NCBI RefSeq assembly: GCF_052857255.1
Contig: NC_135497.1
Location: forward strand, 181,073,478 to 181,137,477
Origin: Amblyomma americanum
Lineage: Eukaryota; Arthropoda; Arachnida; Ixodida; Ixodidae
Length of the DNA: 64,000 nucleotides
Reading direction: 5' to 3'
Shown here: positions 52,275-62,800 of the stretch, in pieces
How the letters are laid out: each line of letters starts with the position of its first letter
Position numbering within the stretch: the first letter of the stretch is position 1
Made by a program: the position numbers and the translations under genes
Notes under the pieces: generated by a model
Told to the model about the DNA's origin: nothing
The model's input: only the letters and a program-made list of their open reading frames with translations
Databases searched by the model: none

Positions 52275-54419
52275 AAGGCGGGGGGGAAAGCCTATATTTT
52301 GTACTTTGTTGTAGTACGGCACACAAACTATGCACCTTGCAATAAAACTAAATATATATTTTAAACCAGCATAAACACGCTATAAGGAGCCAGAGTTTCA
52401 TTGTTCTAGGGTATGTATTTAAGAAAACGTGTCTTCGGGAAACATCTCCTTTTAAGGGGAGAGGCTACCCTTGAGCACCAACTTTTTTATTTCTTGAGAC
52501 ATCTGAACGAAATTTGAAGTCGAGGCTCGTAGCACAAAGAGTTGAAGAACTACTAAGTTTCACGGAGCTCTGCCCAGTGGTTCACAATTTACAGGAGTAT
52601 ATCAAGGAAGTTCACATGGGTTTCTTAGGACATCCCTGGAAAATTTGCAAAATGTGCTGGCACTGTGAAATTCACTGTCGTCATTCCCGGATAGGCACCC
52701 ACGGCAAGACAAGGCCCTTTTTCTAAATTTTTTTGCTGAAAAATTTTTGCATACCCTCAATTTAGTGTTACTAATTAGACCTGCATTAACCAAATTTTAA
52801 TTATAACATATTCCAAACGCAACATTTTAAATGATTAAGCTTTTCTTGCTCTCAGAAGTTTATTTTCTTATAGGAAAAATAGAAAACCACATGAATATTC
52901 AATGAGTGGTTCATGAGATGATGCTAAGATGAGCAGCCATGCAAGGCAAAAAAAGCAATAAATCTGAGAAAATGGCCCTCGATAGTTGCTACATTTCCAG
53001 GTCTAAAATGATCCTGCTGAACAATTCGAGCTTTCTCTGTGCCCTTTCTTTCTTTGCTGCCTCTCCTTTCACCTCATTCCGTTTCGTACATGGCGCGCTA
53101 CCTTCTGCATTGCGCAGAAGGTAGTACGTTGCTGGAAGAGATGACGCAGTCGGCAGCGGTGCATTTCGCCATGCAGACGGGCCTCGTAGAACGCTTCCGT
53201 GCACTGAACGCGTGTTGTCTTGAATATCATTTTAGGCATCGTTACCGATCACGCAAAGATCGACAGGCTGCACGAAACTGATCCAAGGGCATGGCGAGAA
53301 ACCATAAAGACACGATCGCAAAAATGGCGAAAGGCGAACGCACTGCACAAAGGAGAGCAAGAAGCCGCAGCAGATGACATGTAGGGGTCATTGGGAGGAG
53401 ACCATCACGTACAACCACTGTGCCCTCTGTGCGTCAGCGTGCACAGCAGCCAATACCAGCCGCCCGATCCTTCACGTTCTCGAGGAGCACGCGCTTGGTC
53501 CAATCGTAGCCTCGTATTTGAGACGCGGGAAACTCAAAAAGCCGTCGTATTGCCCGCAATCAAATTCATGGAACAAAACAAGACCAAAATGGCAGCGCTC
53601 GGTTCACGAGGAGAGGAATGGCGCATGCTTGCAGTTAGGCATTTTCAGCTCTTGCTTGTGGCTCAGGGGCCGCTGCGGCTTGTTATATATTTAATTTACC
53701 ATATTTTTACGTCGAATTAGACACCTATAATTGCATATAAAGTCTTTGGAGTAGAGATGGTGAGTTAGTATTTAATTTATAAATATAGTGATTTTTAAAA
53801 TCAGCAGGCGAATTCATCACCGTGTAGTGGAGGATTTTGAAACTGTTCTCTAGAGTGCTGACTTCACTAGTGCCATTGACATCAGAGTGCCATCACGGCC
53901 AAACTTGCGGTAGCCGTGAAAAACTTCGCTCGTGTAAGTGTGCGCATTCAAGGCCATCAAGTCTTGCTGTGTCGTTGGCTGCGAAGTCAGTGACTGGTGA
54001 GGCATCGAACTCTGGCATGCCATTCCTAAATATGTGCACAAGTGAGCTGCCTGAAGTGCATCCGACTGCCATCTTCGGATGTCCACATGAAGTAGGCAAA
54101 CAGTGACAATGCATGACACAGCCGTTTGCAGTTTTTCAAGGCGGTAGCTAGTTGTGGTACACACGAGTGCATTTTAGTGGGTTCAGTTGATAGCTTAAAG
54201 AGGCTAGCAAGAATAGTCCACATTGCTGTGGACATTGCGAAACGAGGAATCCGCCTTTTTTATTTTCCTGTGCTGCCACCTCGCGTACAACGATGGAAGC
54301 TCACTCGTAGGGTACTGCGCGCCCAGCCCGGCCGGACTGAGTGCCGCTCCGGAGCACGTTTTGTTGGAATCTGTCGACGATAGCGTGTCCTGGGCAGCAC
54401 CTGGTACCTGGAGGACTTC

Positions 54420-54700
54420 TAGGATTGACTGATGGCTGGGTGCGAAGTCCGAGGCAGGCTGCAGTGCCCACCGAAGAGCAAATTCTTCAGTATCTCCGAT
54501 CATCCGGCATGCGATGCGAACACCAGCTGTGCAAGGACCGTCGCTTCAGAGATGAAGGCTACATTCGGAACATAATGTTCAATGAAATATCCCCGATCAG
54601 TAAGGTTGGCGTTTTCCGCTGTATATGCCTGCCATTCATGAAAGGTGGATACTACATCGTGCACGCCGTAGTACAGAAAACGACTGGGGACAACAGTTTT
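54420..54700 (+). pseudogene. possible fragment of a SWIM/YqaJ-type transposon protein
   Basis: Open stretch with TEEQILQYLRSSGMRCEHQ, KVGVFRCICLPFMKGGYY and IVHAVVQKTTGDN. The pattern of a short basic leader, then (V)xxxCxPSMKxxxYxVHxxLxxxTG, resembles the segment just before SWIM zinc fingers in YqaJ-associated transposon proteins. The zinc finger itself is not present. Low confidence. Confidence 0.3.
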
Positions 54701-54965
54701 CACAAGCAATCGTTGTGTTGAAGCGCTGCAGAATAGCTACACGAGCTTTAAAAGCACAAGCGTACTCGCAACAACGCAATCTGCTAGCATTTCACTGTAT
54801 TTTCCCAAAGCACACCGTTGCATAGGTTAAACAAGCATGCGCGTCCATAAAGACGAGCGCGAGAGGCGCACATTGATCCATTCCGGCGATACCACGCAGA
54901 TGTCTTCATCATGGATATGATTCGAACACACGCATAACGCACCTTCTTCTTCTGCCTGTTAATAC

Positions 54966-55000
54966 ATGGCACATACCCACACGGGGGGATTGGCCAGGGT
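54966..55000 (+). repeat. short dispersed repeat, copy 3
   Basis: ATGGCACATACCCACACG, then GGGGATTGGCCAGGGT, as at 26968-26999 and 29168-29202. Confidence 0.6.
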
Positions 55001-55539
55001 GTAGTGGCATAAACAAGGAAATTTCCGTAGGAGATTATGAGAAAATTTTAGCACCATGCGTGAATGCTCTCGTAGCTACTTTTTCGTTGCCCGCTCCATC
55101 GCGCGTTGAAAGCGGCTCACAGCACTTGCCTATTAGGCCTTCTTGCTTGAGAAAGCAAAAAGCGTCGGAACGAATTCTAAATGCCGCGGTGACATTCGAG
55201 GCCTTCCTGGCCATGAATACAACCTTTTGTGATAGACTGCACACGCATTTAACCGCAGTACCTCGTCCGTACCTGTCATAAAGTGATTCCCGCACAGTCT
55301 TGACGTGCTTCACGGTGCCCAAGGGCGGCCACGATCGTCGAGCCGGCGTACTGCTTTTATCCACGCTTTGCGTCGAAGGCTGTCCCGGGAAGCGCTCGGA
55401 AAGCGAAAAAATTCGAGTTTGCTTCCCTTTACATATTGGGCATTGCAGCCGTATGCAACACATTTCGTAGGTATCGCGAAATGCGTCGCGCTGAACGCCC
55501 GACGGCTGCAGCAACGCTACCCTGCGTAGGAAGCCGGTG

Positions 55540-55806
55540 TGTTCCCGGGTTCGAACCCGACCTAGCGGCTGCGTTTTTATGGAGGAAAAACGCTAAGGCG
55601 CCCGTGTGCTGTGCGATGTCAGTGCACGTTAAAGATCCCCAGGTGGTCGAAATTATTCCGGAGCCCTCCACTACGGCACCTCATTCTTCCATTCTTCTTT
55701 CACTCCCTCCTTAGCCCTTTCCTTACGGCGCGGTTCAGGTGTCCAACGATATATGAGACAGATACTGCGCCATTTCCTTTCCCCCAAAACCAATTATTAT
55801 TATTAT
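55540..55806 (+). mobile_element. Ruka-like SINE
   Basis: Box B (GGGTTCGAACCC at about 55549-55560), then the common body, CCAGGTGGTCGAAATTATTC, and an end at CCCCAAAACCAATTATTATT. Box A is replaced by unrelated sequence, so the 5' end is truncated or rearranged. Confidence 0.85.
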
Positions 55807-56116
55807 TTACATTTCCACGGCCGGTCTCGAGTAGAGCGCGCGACCTTCCAATATGTTTCGCAACACCGCCGCCAGGGGATGGGCACATGCGCAGTCGCGT
55901 CGTGAAAAAGGCGGATTGTTAGCTGTAGCCAGGGCTGTTTTTTATACTGCAAAGAAAGCTGTTCAAAGCCGAAGCTGAGATTGATCAGATACAGCGTAAC
56001 CTGGCAATAAAAGAAGTCTAGAAAGTCTGCAGTTTTTCGTTTAATGCATGTTTTCGTTGCATCTTGTTCTGTTGCTTATCCCCACGTTTACTGTAACCAT
56101 TCGGTTTCTATCTCAG

Positions 56117-56223
56117 ATGGTGGCTGTGTTACAGCAGTTGGCGCCCTACTACCTCATGCGCATGGAGGTACTGCAGCAGCTATGTGAGAAGGCCCAGGAC
56201 CGCAAGTGGTGCCAGCGCCAGCT
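56117..56223 (+). CDS. PPP4R1: PPP4R1-like HEAT-repeat exon 3
   Basis: Acceptor TCTATCTCAG (AG 56115-56116), phase 0: MVAVLQQLAPYYLMRMEVL and QDRKWCQRQ, with donor CAGCT|GTGAGC at 56224. The two leftover bases join G at 57253 to give Leu. W-x-x-R-Q aligns with the family's conserved KWxxRQ helix. The frame is intact. Confidence 0.88.
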
Positions 56224-57252
56224 GTGAGCAGCTTTTATCTGTTGCTCAAACAAAGAGGTTGATGGTACAGTTAAGGCTTGATATCCAGAACAGCGTAATG
56301 AAACATTAAATTGCAGTAGTTTAGACTACTTCAGAATACTTGTCAGGTCAAGAGCTTATTGCAGTGGTTATTGATAGGTGTCGCAGTCAGTGAAAGCGAC
56401 ACCATATTCGTTCAATGGTCTTGAAACTCCCGCCAAAGTTTCATAGTAAAAGCTCGTTAATTCGAATTTCCAGGGGATGCCAATGCAGTTCGAACTAACG
56501 AAAATGACTAGAGTATGTAGTGCACTACCATTGGGATGCAGTCGGCCAGGTAGTGAGAGATTACCCTATTTACTGTTAAAAATAGTCATCACTTCTTGCT
56601 TTTGTCCACAAATAATTTAGTTGCATGGTTTGTTTCAAATGATGTGTTAAATATTAGAACACATGGATCACTGTGTGGTATTCACCTACGACCACTAGAT
56701 AATTTATAATTCAATTTCTTCTCTCGGGCTGTTTCAGTTTCATCAACCAAACAATGGCTGGTACATGTAGTTCACACTTACCACAGCGGTGGCCTAGTGG
56801 CTTCAGCATCCGCCGCGCATGCGGGAGGTGCGGGGTTTGATCTCCAGTGCTGTCGGGTACCCACCGGTGATAGAGTGGGTACAAGCACCGAAGCCCCTGG
56901 CCTGATGCTCAGCTTACGCAGGATGAAATTCTTGGGAACTGGGTCTCGAAAACACCATTCTGCCATGGCACTCTTTGTCCGCAGAAAGTGACTTAGTTTT
57001 TTAATAAAGATGGTCGAGTGAAGTTTTTCATGCTGTTGGCCTCACAATATTGCATTGTGACCCACTTCATGCATTTGAATGCTGGGCAGTTTTACATTCA
57101 GGGGTCATTACGTGACTAAAGGTGGGGCATGAGAGCATAATCTGTGGTAGTTTTATGGTTTTTTATGGAGATAAAACCTGATGCTGCTTGAACAATGGCA
57201 TGACCCATTGTAGATAACTTGTGCTAGAAACACTTTTTTTTCTCCCCTCTAG
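56224..57252 (+). other. intron containing a SINE
   Basis: Between donor 56224 and acceptor 57252. It includes a tRNA-derived SINE at 56783-56995; the remainder is AT-rich with no features. Confidence 0.75.
56783..56995 (+). mobile_element. tRNA-derived SINE, fourth type
   Basis: Box A-like GGTGGCCTAGTGGCTTCAG and a box B-like GGGTTTGATCTCC (about 56831-56843), then a body ending GGCACTCTTTGTCCGC. It differs in body from the other SINEs in the window. Confidence 0.6.
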
Positions 57253-57413
57253 GTTTTGTGAACTGGCTGAGCAGATGATCTCTGCAGAATGCTTAAGTGG
57301 AGAAGAGTTCATTGGGACTGTGTTGCCAAAGCTTCTGAGCCTGCGCCATGACTCGGTGCCCAATGTTCGAATGGCCCTGGCGCGCTGTTTGGTCAGAGGC
57401 GTTTGGCCAAAGG
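57253..57413 (+). CDS. PPP4R1: PPP4R1-like HEAT-repeat exon 4
   Basis: Acceptor CCCTCTAG (AG 57251-57252) completes Leu, then FCELAEQMISAECLSGEEF and LPKLLSLRHDSVPNVRMALA, very close to the family LLPxLLxLxxDxVPNVRxxLA. Donor CAAAG|G with GT at 57414, leaving one base that joins CT at 57752 to make Ala. Intact. Confidence 0.9.
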
Positions 57414-57751
57414 GTAAGCTTGCAGTAAAGAAAATCCAGCTTTATTTTGTACGGCATTTGTCCTTAAACTGCTAGTTGCTGTTCAGCAGATTTGGTGTCT
57501 TGACAAGGGGGGTACTGTAAGCATGAAAGCAGGTAGCATTTGTCTGGATTACCGCACATGTTGTGAACAGTTTGGGGCTGTGGCTGGTATATAACAATAC
57601 ATTAACGGTATTTACATACTGATCAGCAGTCAAGTTTTAATTACTTTTGTGATTTTAGTATTACATTTGATGATGCCCATCATGCTGTGCTTAAAAAAAA
57701 ACGGTGTCCTGTTGCAGTTCTGTTAGTCATTGTTTTTTTTTTTCCTTGCAG
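57414..57751 (+). other. intron of the PPP4R1-like gene
   Basis: Bounded by GT 57414 and the acceptor CCTTGCAG ending 57751. No features beyond a T-rich stretch before the acceptor. Confidence 0.8.
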
Positions 57752-57864
57752 CTTTTTTCTGGGATTATGGAAATATATACAAAGACGAACTCAAGGCAAC
57801 CCTGGCATCCCTGCAGGAAGATACTGATCGAGATGTGCGCTTCTTTGCCCAGTTAGACCCAAAG
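57752..57864 (+). CDS. PPP4R1: PPP4R1-like HEAT-repeat exon 5
   Basis: After TTCCTTGCAG (AG 57750-57751). It reads AFFWDYGNIYKDELKATLAS and DTDRDVRFFAQLDPK, matching the end of the last HEAT repeat (family LQxDxDxDVxxFA). Donor CCAAAG|GTGATC at 57865, phase 0. Intact. Confidence 0.88.
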
Positions 57865-58053
57865 GTGATCTTTTCTTTGTGGTTTGTTGTAAACACTTAC
57901 TAGCTTTGTGTGCTTTCAGCTGTTCTATTTTCATGCGGTATGAATAGTTGAGCCGTTCTTGCAATATATGTGTATAGCTTCTTGAGGGGGTGGTTGCTAA
58001 TCATCAATATAGAGGCTTGTGTAACACTGGGCCTCCCCCCATTTCTTTTACAG

Positions 58054-58068
58054 GGCTCTCTGGACTGA
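58054..58068 (+). CDS. PPP4R1: PPP4R1-like terminal coding exon
   Basis: Acceptor TTTCTTTTACAG (AG 58052-58053) then GGC TCT CTG GAC TGA. The protein ends soon after the last HEAT helix, shorter than the vertebrate tail. The reading frame and acceptor agree with phase 0 from exon 5. The region after the stop would be 3' UTR. Confidence 0.75.
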   Translation, partial: GSLD

Positions 58069-60430
58069 ATGACAGTGAAGTGGTGTAGGAACATTTTCAT
58101 CCCTCCACTCTGAAAGAAGCCACCAGTGGAAACTTGTAGTGAAGACAGTGGAGCTTTGATAATGTACTTTTGGGGGGAGGGTCTTTGTTTCGTTTTAAGT
58201 GTTCTAATTTTTTTTTGTCTGTGAAAAGTTGTAATGCTGGGGCAAGCATTCAGTGTCAATTTCAGTGTTTTTGAACAAGAGGGAAGAGGTGTTTTTGAAG
58301 CATGCATGCTTGGTTTTCATAGCACCAGCTTTCCAATTAAATTTCCATGAAAGGCTTTGCTGTGCGACCCTGTACACTTCTTTTTAAGGGGCCCTGACGG
58401 TGGCTCTTAAATTTGTGGTATCACTGGGATGTTAAAGCAGCTCTGAAACTCCTCCTGAGGAGAGTGCATAAACTCTCTCAAACACTACATGCCCTCATGA
58501 TGAACACCTGAACCAAATATAAACTTCTAAATGCAGCAGAGAACCCACAATTGCGCATGAAAGTTGAGTCCTTTCCGGGGACTTTTTTATGCTCGCTTGC
58601 TCTCTCCTCCATCACACGCTGCTGCCTAAATCTGTTCAGAGATGGGTATTGGTTGGATTATTTCAGGCATCACGCAGCTACCATGGCCGCACCCAGTCAT
58701 CCGCTCAGCAGGTCCGCACCCCCCTCCAGCGGTATTCCCCCACGTGGCGGTATCTGGAGGAGGAGGAGCGCCGATGTTTTGAGCATGCAAAAAGAGTTGA
58801 AAGGAGAGGAAAACGCATGAAGACTCTGAAGTTCAAATTTGGACAACAGATTACTCAGCTTCTAAAAACACATAAAAAATTCTTGCTGGAGGATATTTAT
58901 GAAGCGGCGTTCTCAACATCCCAAGAATGCTGCATCTTTATTGAGAGCCCCATTTGGAGCCTCTTTGAAGGACTCCGCGAACGTTCTCAAGCAACAGTTT
59001 TCTAAATGCGTTTGGTAGAATTACTCTTCTGTAGTCAATTTGAATTTCAGCGTCTTAGCGCCTTTTCCTCTTCTTACCGGAGCAATGCTGCTGACTGGCC
59101 AGCCAGGGTTGCTGTATTATTCCTGAAAGAGTGCAACCAAAAGCCATCTCTGAACAGAATCACTCAAGAGCGTGCGACAGAGGAGGGTGCATGAAAAAGT
59201 CGTCGGAAAGGACTGACCATCGCTCGCAATTGTGGGTTCTCTGCTGCATTTAGAAGTGTATTATTTAGCTCAGGTGTTCACGACAAGAGAATGTAGTGGT
59301 TGAGTGAGGTAGTGTATTATCCTAGGAAGGTGTTTCATAGCCCCTTTAAACTTTTTAGATCTGTGTGAGTTTTGACTCTGTACTCTTTGAAGAGAATTCA
59401 GGCCTGTTTCAGCTGAGTGCAGTTACGCTGGTAGCCAACTAGTCCTTGTGGATAAACAGAAGCATGTTTAGGTTCCTGGGGCTGCTTCGGCTGCAGAGTC
59501 AGTGACATCCATTTATTGATCTTTTAATGGCAATATTTGTTATGTTCGTTGCCACTTTTGTACTTTTGTTCGAAGGTGTGCTGTTGACTGCTTTGGTCAA
59601 GCAGTGAATTGTTGCCAAGAGATGAAACCTACTTGGGGATGAGTGCTTTCTCTCCAATTTTTATACAAACTGTTGTGACACATTCTCTGTGATATATATT
59701 ATATATAAAGAGAAGAGAAATGGGTGAGGTGTGGGGAGGGTTGTTCACTTGATGCTTTGGACTTTTGTATAGAATTTTGCAATGCAGACCATGTGATAAC
59801 TGGAACAGTTGGACTATATTTTTATATAAAATGTTTGCTTTCTTAGTTTATCACAAGTAAAAATGTTTCCAGGAAGGCTATGCTATACAACAGCTTAGCC
59901 TGTGGAACATTTTCTGGAATGGTGTCTCAAGCCCCCGTGTGCTACTCTGCAGAACACCCTTGCTTACTGGAGAAGTGCATGTTTATATAATCAATATTGA
60001 CATCCAGATGTGTGCTTTGGTTTCTTACTGCTGCAATGCTTGGCAGCCTTGAAAACATCTGTGTACAGGTGGTTGGTTGGGGCAGTAACGTTCCTGGGAG
60101 AGTGTGCAAAGCACAATGCTTCTTAAGTGAGGGGTACAACTGTCCTCTGGCCTGGCATCCCACTGGGGCATATGTTTTGGAAGCTCTGAAAGCCCTGCTG
60201 TGCCCTTTAGGGGGTATACCTTGTTTCGAATGGCCTCTCATTGCTGGACGTTAAGTTGCAAAAAAGTGCCCCAGCGTGGCTTCACCCTACAGAGCGGAAC
60301 AAATTGCCGATCTATCGAAGGAACTGTGCTCCTCCATTTTCCTTTACCCCCAGAGAAAGGAGAGCGCAGTGCCGCTAGGGTACGACTGCTGTAATTTCCG
60401 CATGTAATGCGAAAAGAAAAACCAATAAAT
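58069..60430 (+). other. probable 3' UTR and flank of the PPP4R1-like gene
   Basis: No genes are seen outside the foldback element. Candidate polyadenylation signals are ATTAAA near 58338 and AATAAA at about 60425. The foldback element at 58430-59350 would be transcribed if the distal signal is used. Confidence 0.45.
58430..59350. mobile_element. foldback element with arms of about 430 and 340 bases
   Basis: The left part (58430-58860) and the reverse complement of the right part (59350-59010) align along most of their length. Shared stretches include CAGCTCTGAAAC/GGCTATGAAACACC, GCAGCAGAGAACCCACAATTG, CTGTTCAGAGATGG and GAAATTCAAATT-type ends. A non-matching centre of about 150 bases separates them. 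The single arm at 8418-8860 is a truncated relative. The frames at 58551-59005 are not conserved in the relative, so no coding role is claimed. It lies just downstream of the PPP4R1-like stop. Confidence 0.8.
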
Positions 60431-61280
60431 TTTTAGTTCAACGAAGTAGACTGCAAGAGCACGTGAATGTAATAAGAGTTGCAGTGAAGCAGGTGGGAAG
60501 ATGAGGTTGGGGGTTTGCGGGAGTAAGGTGGCCGCAGCTCGCGCAGGGCAGAGTTATGGTGAACAGTGGCCTTAGGCTGTAAGCTGATTATGGTGATAAG
60601 GGGGGGGGGGGGAGGGGTATTGCATTCCAAGATTCTTCGAGGAAAATGTTCATTACGTAGAGCATAACCTCAGCTGGTCTGGCCCTGACCTTCGTTGCAG
60701 CAGCGCGCTGTTCGGCAAGCCATAGGGTACCGCATCTCTGTCTCTGTGTTCGGCGGTCGTATCCGCACCTTTTAGGTCTCGTGCCATGAGTTTTCTCATC
60801 GGCCAGATTAAGATTTAAACCGGGTTGAGTGGCTGGATGCGTAGTAGGATAGCTGTGCCATTTAAACAGTGATTTTCTGCGCTGTGCTGCACTAAAAGCA
60901 ATGCATTGGCAGAAGTTTCGCCAAGTCAACGTGAGCCCGAAACAATTTTTTTGCTCAGCGTAATATAAATTTCAGGAATTTGTAGGAGTGAGTAAATGTT
61001 GGAGGCTTTTGAGTTTGCGAAAAACGCTTGCTATTCCATTAGTATGCACATGCGGGGTATTTTGTATCTCGGCTAGCGGCCAGCCGTTTCGGATTCAATA
61101 CGGCGTTGCCTAGTTCCTGCATCACGCACTTGCCAAATCCTAAGCACTTTCACTTCTTTCGTGAAATAGCTGGCCCGCGTGGTAAATCTAGGCCTTGCAT
61201 GAAAGCAGTACGTTGACTGCAGTAGAAAGCCAGTGCAGATATGCACCCAGTCCTTGAAGTAGTGTAGACGCTTTACAGCG
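60431..61280. other. no gene recognised
   Basis: Includes a G run near 60601-60612. Short frames on both strands have no recognisable domain. Confidence 0.45.
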
Positions 61281-61289
61281 CGAGAGCAT

Positions 61290-61330
61290 TGGCGCCGCCA
61301 TTTTTGATCACGTGATCACGTGACCGGCCT
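61290..61330. promoter_or_regulatory. promoter-like YY1 and paired E-box motifs
   Basis: GCCGCCATTTTTGA (YY1-like) followed by TGATCACGTGATCA (perfect palindrome at 61305-61318) and an adjoining second CACGTG in a GC-rich setting. Paired CACGTG E-boxes are targets of bHLH-zip factors. No transcript start or gene is recognised nearby, and repeat B starts about 70 bases downstream. Confidence 0.35.
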
Positions 61331-61398
61331 TTGGGCCTTCTCGTTCCGGCGGCTGCCGGCGCGCTGGTGCCCGGATGCAAGACACTCCTCCGCGTCTC

Positions 61399-62632
61399 GC
61401 TATTCCTCCTGATGGATAAAGTAACGCAAGTCTTTGACGTCGATCGAAAAGTCAGGCGCTTAGTCTCATCGCCAAGAAAATATATCACCTCTAAGGAACT
61501 CCTGATCAAAAATTGGTCAACTACTTGGAGGATATGTAGGTTGTTTTTAATATATATCGCAACTTATTTCTGCCAAATTCCATTTTTAGGCACGTTGACG
61601 TGAAGCAGACAATCAAATTCTAATTTTAGCTGCGAAGAACATTTTGATCCCCTAGCATGCGCTCCAATTAACGAACTATGCAAGGAGATCGAGCTTAAGA
61701 TCGGTGTACAGCATCTTTTCCCTTTGCTTGAATAACACAACAAGCAACGGTGAAGATATAGGAGCCCCAAGTCACAAAACAGCCTCTGCTCGCGAAAGCC
61801 CTAGCCCTCTTATGAGCAGCGAATCGGCAGGGTGCCGTAATTTTCGACGCCAATCTCCGCCCGGTGGGTGGATGTCATTAAAGAACCCACCGGTTATGCC
61901 GACGGCGACGACTGCGACGCGCAAGCCAGGGACGGGCGCTTAAGAGCTGTCGCTGTAAAAGGAACCTCTTGAAGAAGACAAATTTCTGAGACAACAGAAG
62001 GTCTGCGTGCAGTATAGTGCACAGCCTCCCGAAGTACTATCTGCGCAAAAATGAGCCTTGCGGGAGCTATTCCTTCTCCGCAATCGCTACTGCGCATTCG
62101 AAGAAGCGATTACGAATAGCAATGGAAAAGAAGAACATCAGAATATATTGATGAGTGAAAGACTCAGAACAGGAATCGAATCCGAATTGGAATATAATGA
62201 AAATTAGAATAGAGTGGCGAGGGAAAAGGATCGCTGTCGCATTTCCCCTGCATATATCAAATCTATCGCCCCTAACTTTTCCCAACCGCCCTCAGCTGTA
62301 ATGCGTCCTCTCTCCGTGTTTGAACGCTGAGCGTTGAGAAGCCCGTGTCTCAGAAAAGCCGGCGTCGTCGTAGGCGTCGTTGGTCGCGAGCGAAAAATCC
62401 CCAGAGAAGCAATCTAGGTGAGTGACCTAGATCACATGACCTCGTCGTGTCATCACAACCTGCCCACCGCAGCAGATGGCAGTTAAATTAATGATTGGTC
62501 GCGAGAGGTTGCTCAGGAAGAGAAACCTAGGTCGCACAAGCTTCCCCGGTGCAGCTGCCGTCGCAGGGCAACGGCGTATCGCTTAACTGCTGCTCCACTG
62601 CGCCAGGAGTGCGGTGCTCTGCGCTCCTCGCC
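61399..62632. repeat. 1.2-kb repeat B
   Basis: A second copy of repeat A (45817-47033), same strand, about 15.6 kb apart, bracketing the Ty3 fragment and the PPP4R1-like exons. Copy B stands alone, without the Penelope-like RT that adjoins copy A. The tRNA-like head at its right end and the FLGDETKRLT stretch are conserved. Confidence 0.88.
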
Positions 62633-62639
62633 TGGATGC

Positions 62640-62800
62640 TGAACCGGAACTTTTCCGTTTTCTGTTCGGGTTCAGGCTTACGCCGGTTCGGGTTCAATTC
62701 CGAGTTAGGCTCCGCAGCGACATTCTGTTCCGGTTCGAACCGCTTTGACCCTATTCGAACCAGTTCAAACGGGCTGAAACGGGTTCAGGACCGAAAAATT
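62640..62800. repeat. degenerate GGTTC/GAACC tandem-like tract
   Basis: Multiple copies of GGTTCGGGTTC, GGTTCGAACC and GAACCAGTTC in both orientations over about 150 bases, consistent with an eroded satellite-like array. Confidence 0.5.

Larger units (their letters stand above)
51690..56116 (+). other. intron with repeats
   Basis: Between donor 51690 and acceptor 56116. It holds a G18 run (52257-52274), a short perfect hairpin at 53098-53124 (CTACCTTCTGC and its complement), a possible SWIM/YqaJ-protein fragment (54420-54700), a dispersed short repeat (54966-55000) and a SINE (55540-55806). The rest is unrecognised. Confidence 0.6.

Noticed and set aside
55035..55514. 159-codon minus-strand frame
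   Set aside because: No domain recognised and partly adjacent to a SINE; not supported as a gene.
58551..59005. Two overlapping frames that could be a gene downstream of PPP4R1-like
   Set aside because: They are inside the foldback element, lack domains and are not preserved in the other copy.
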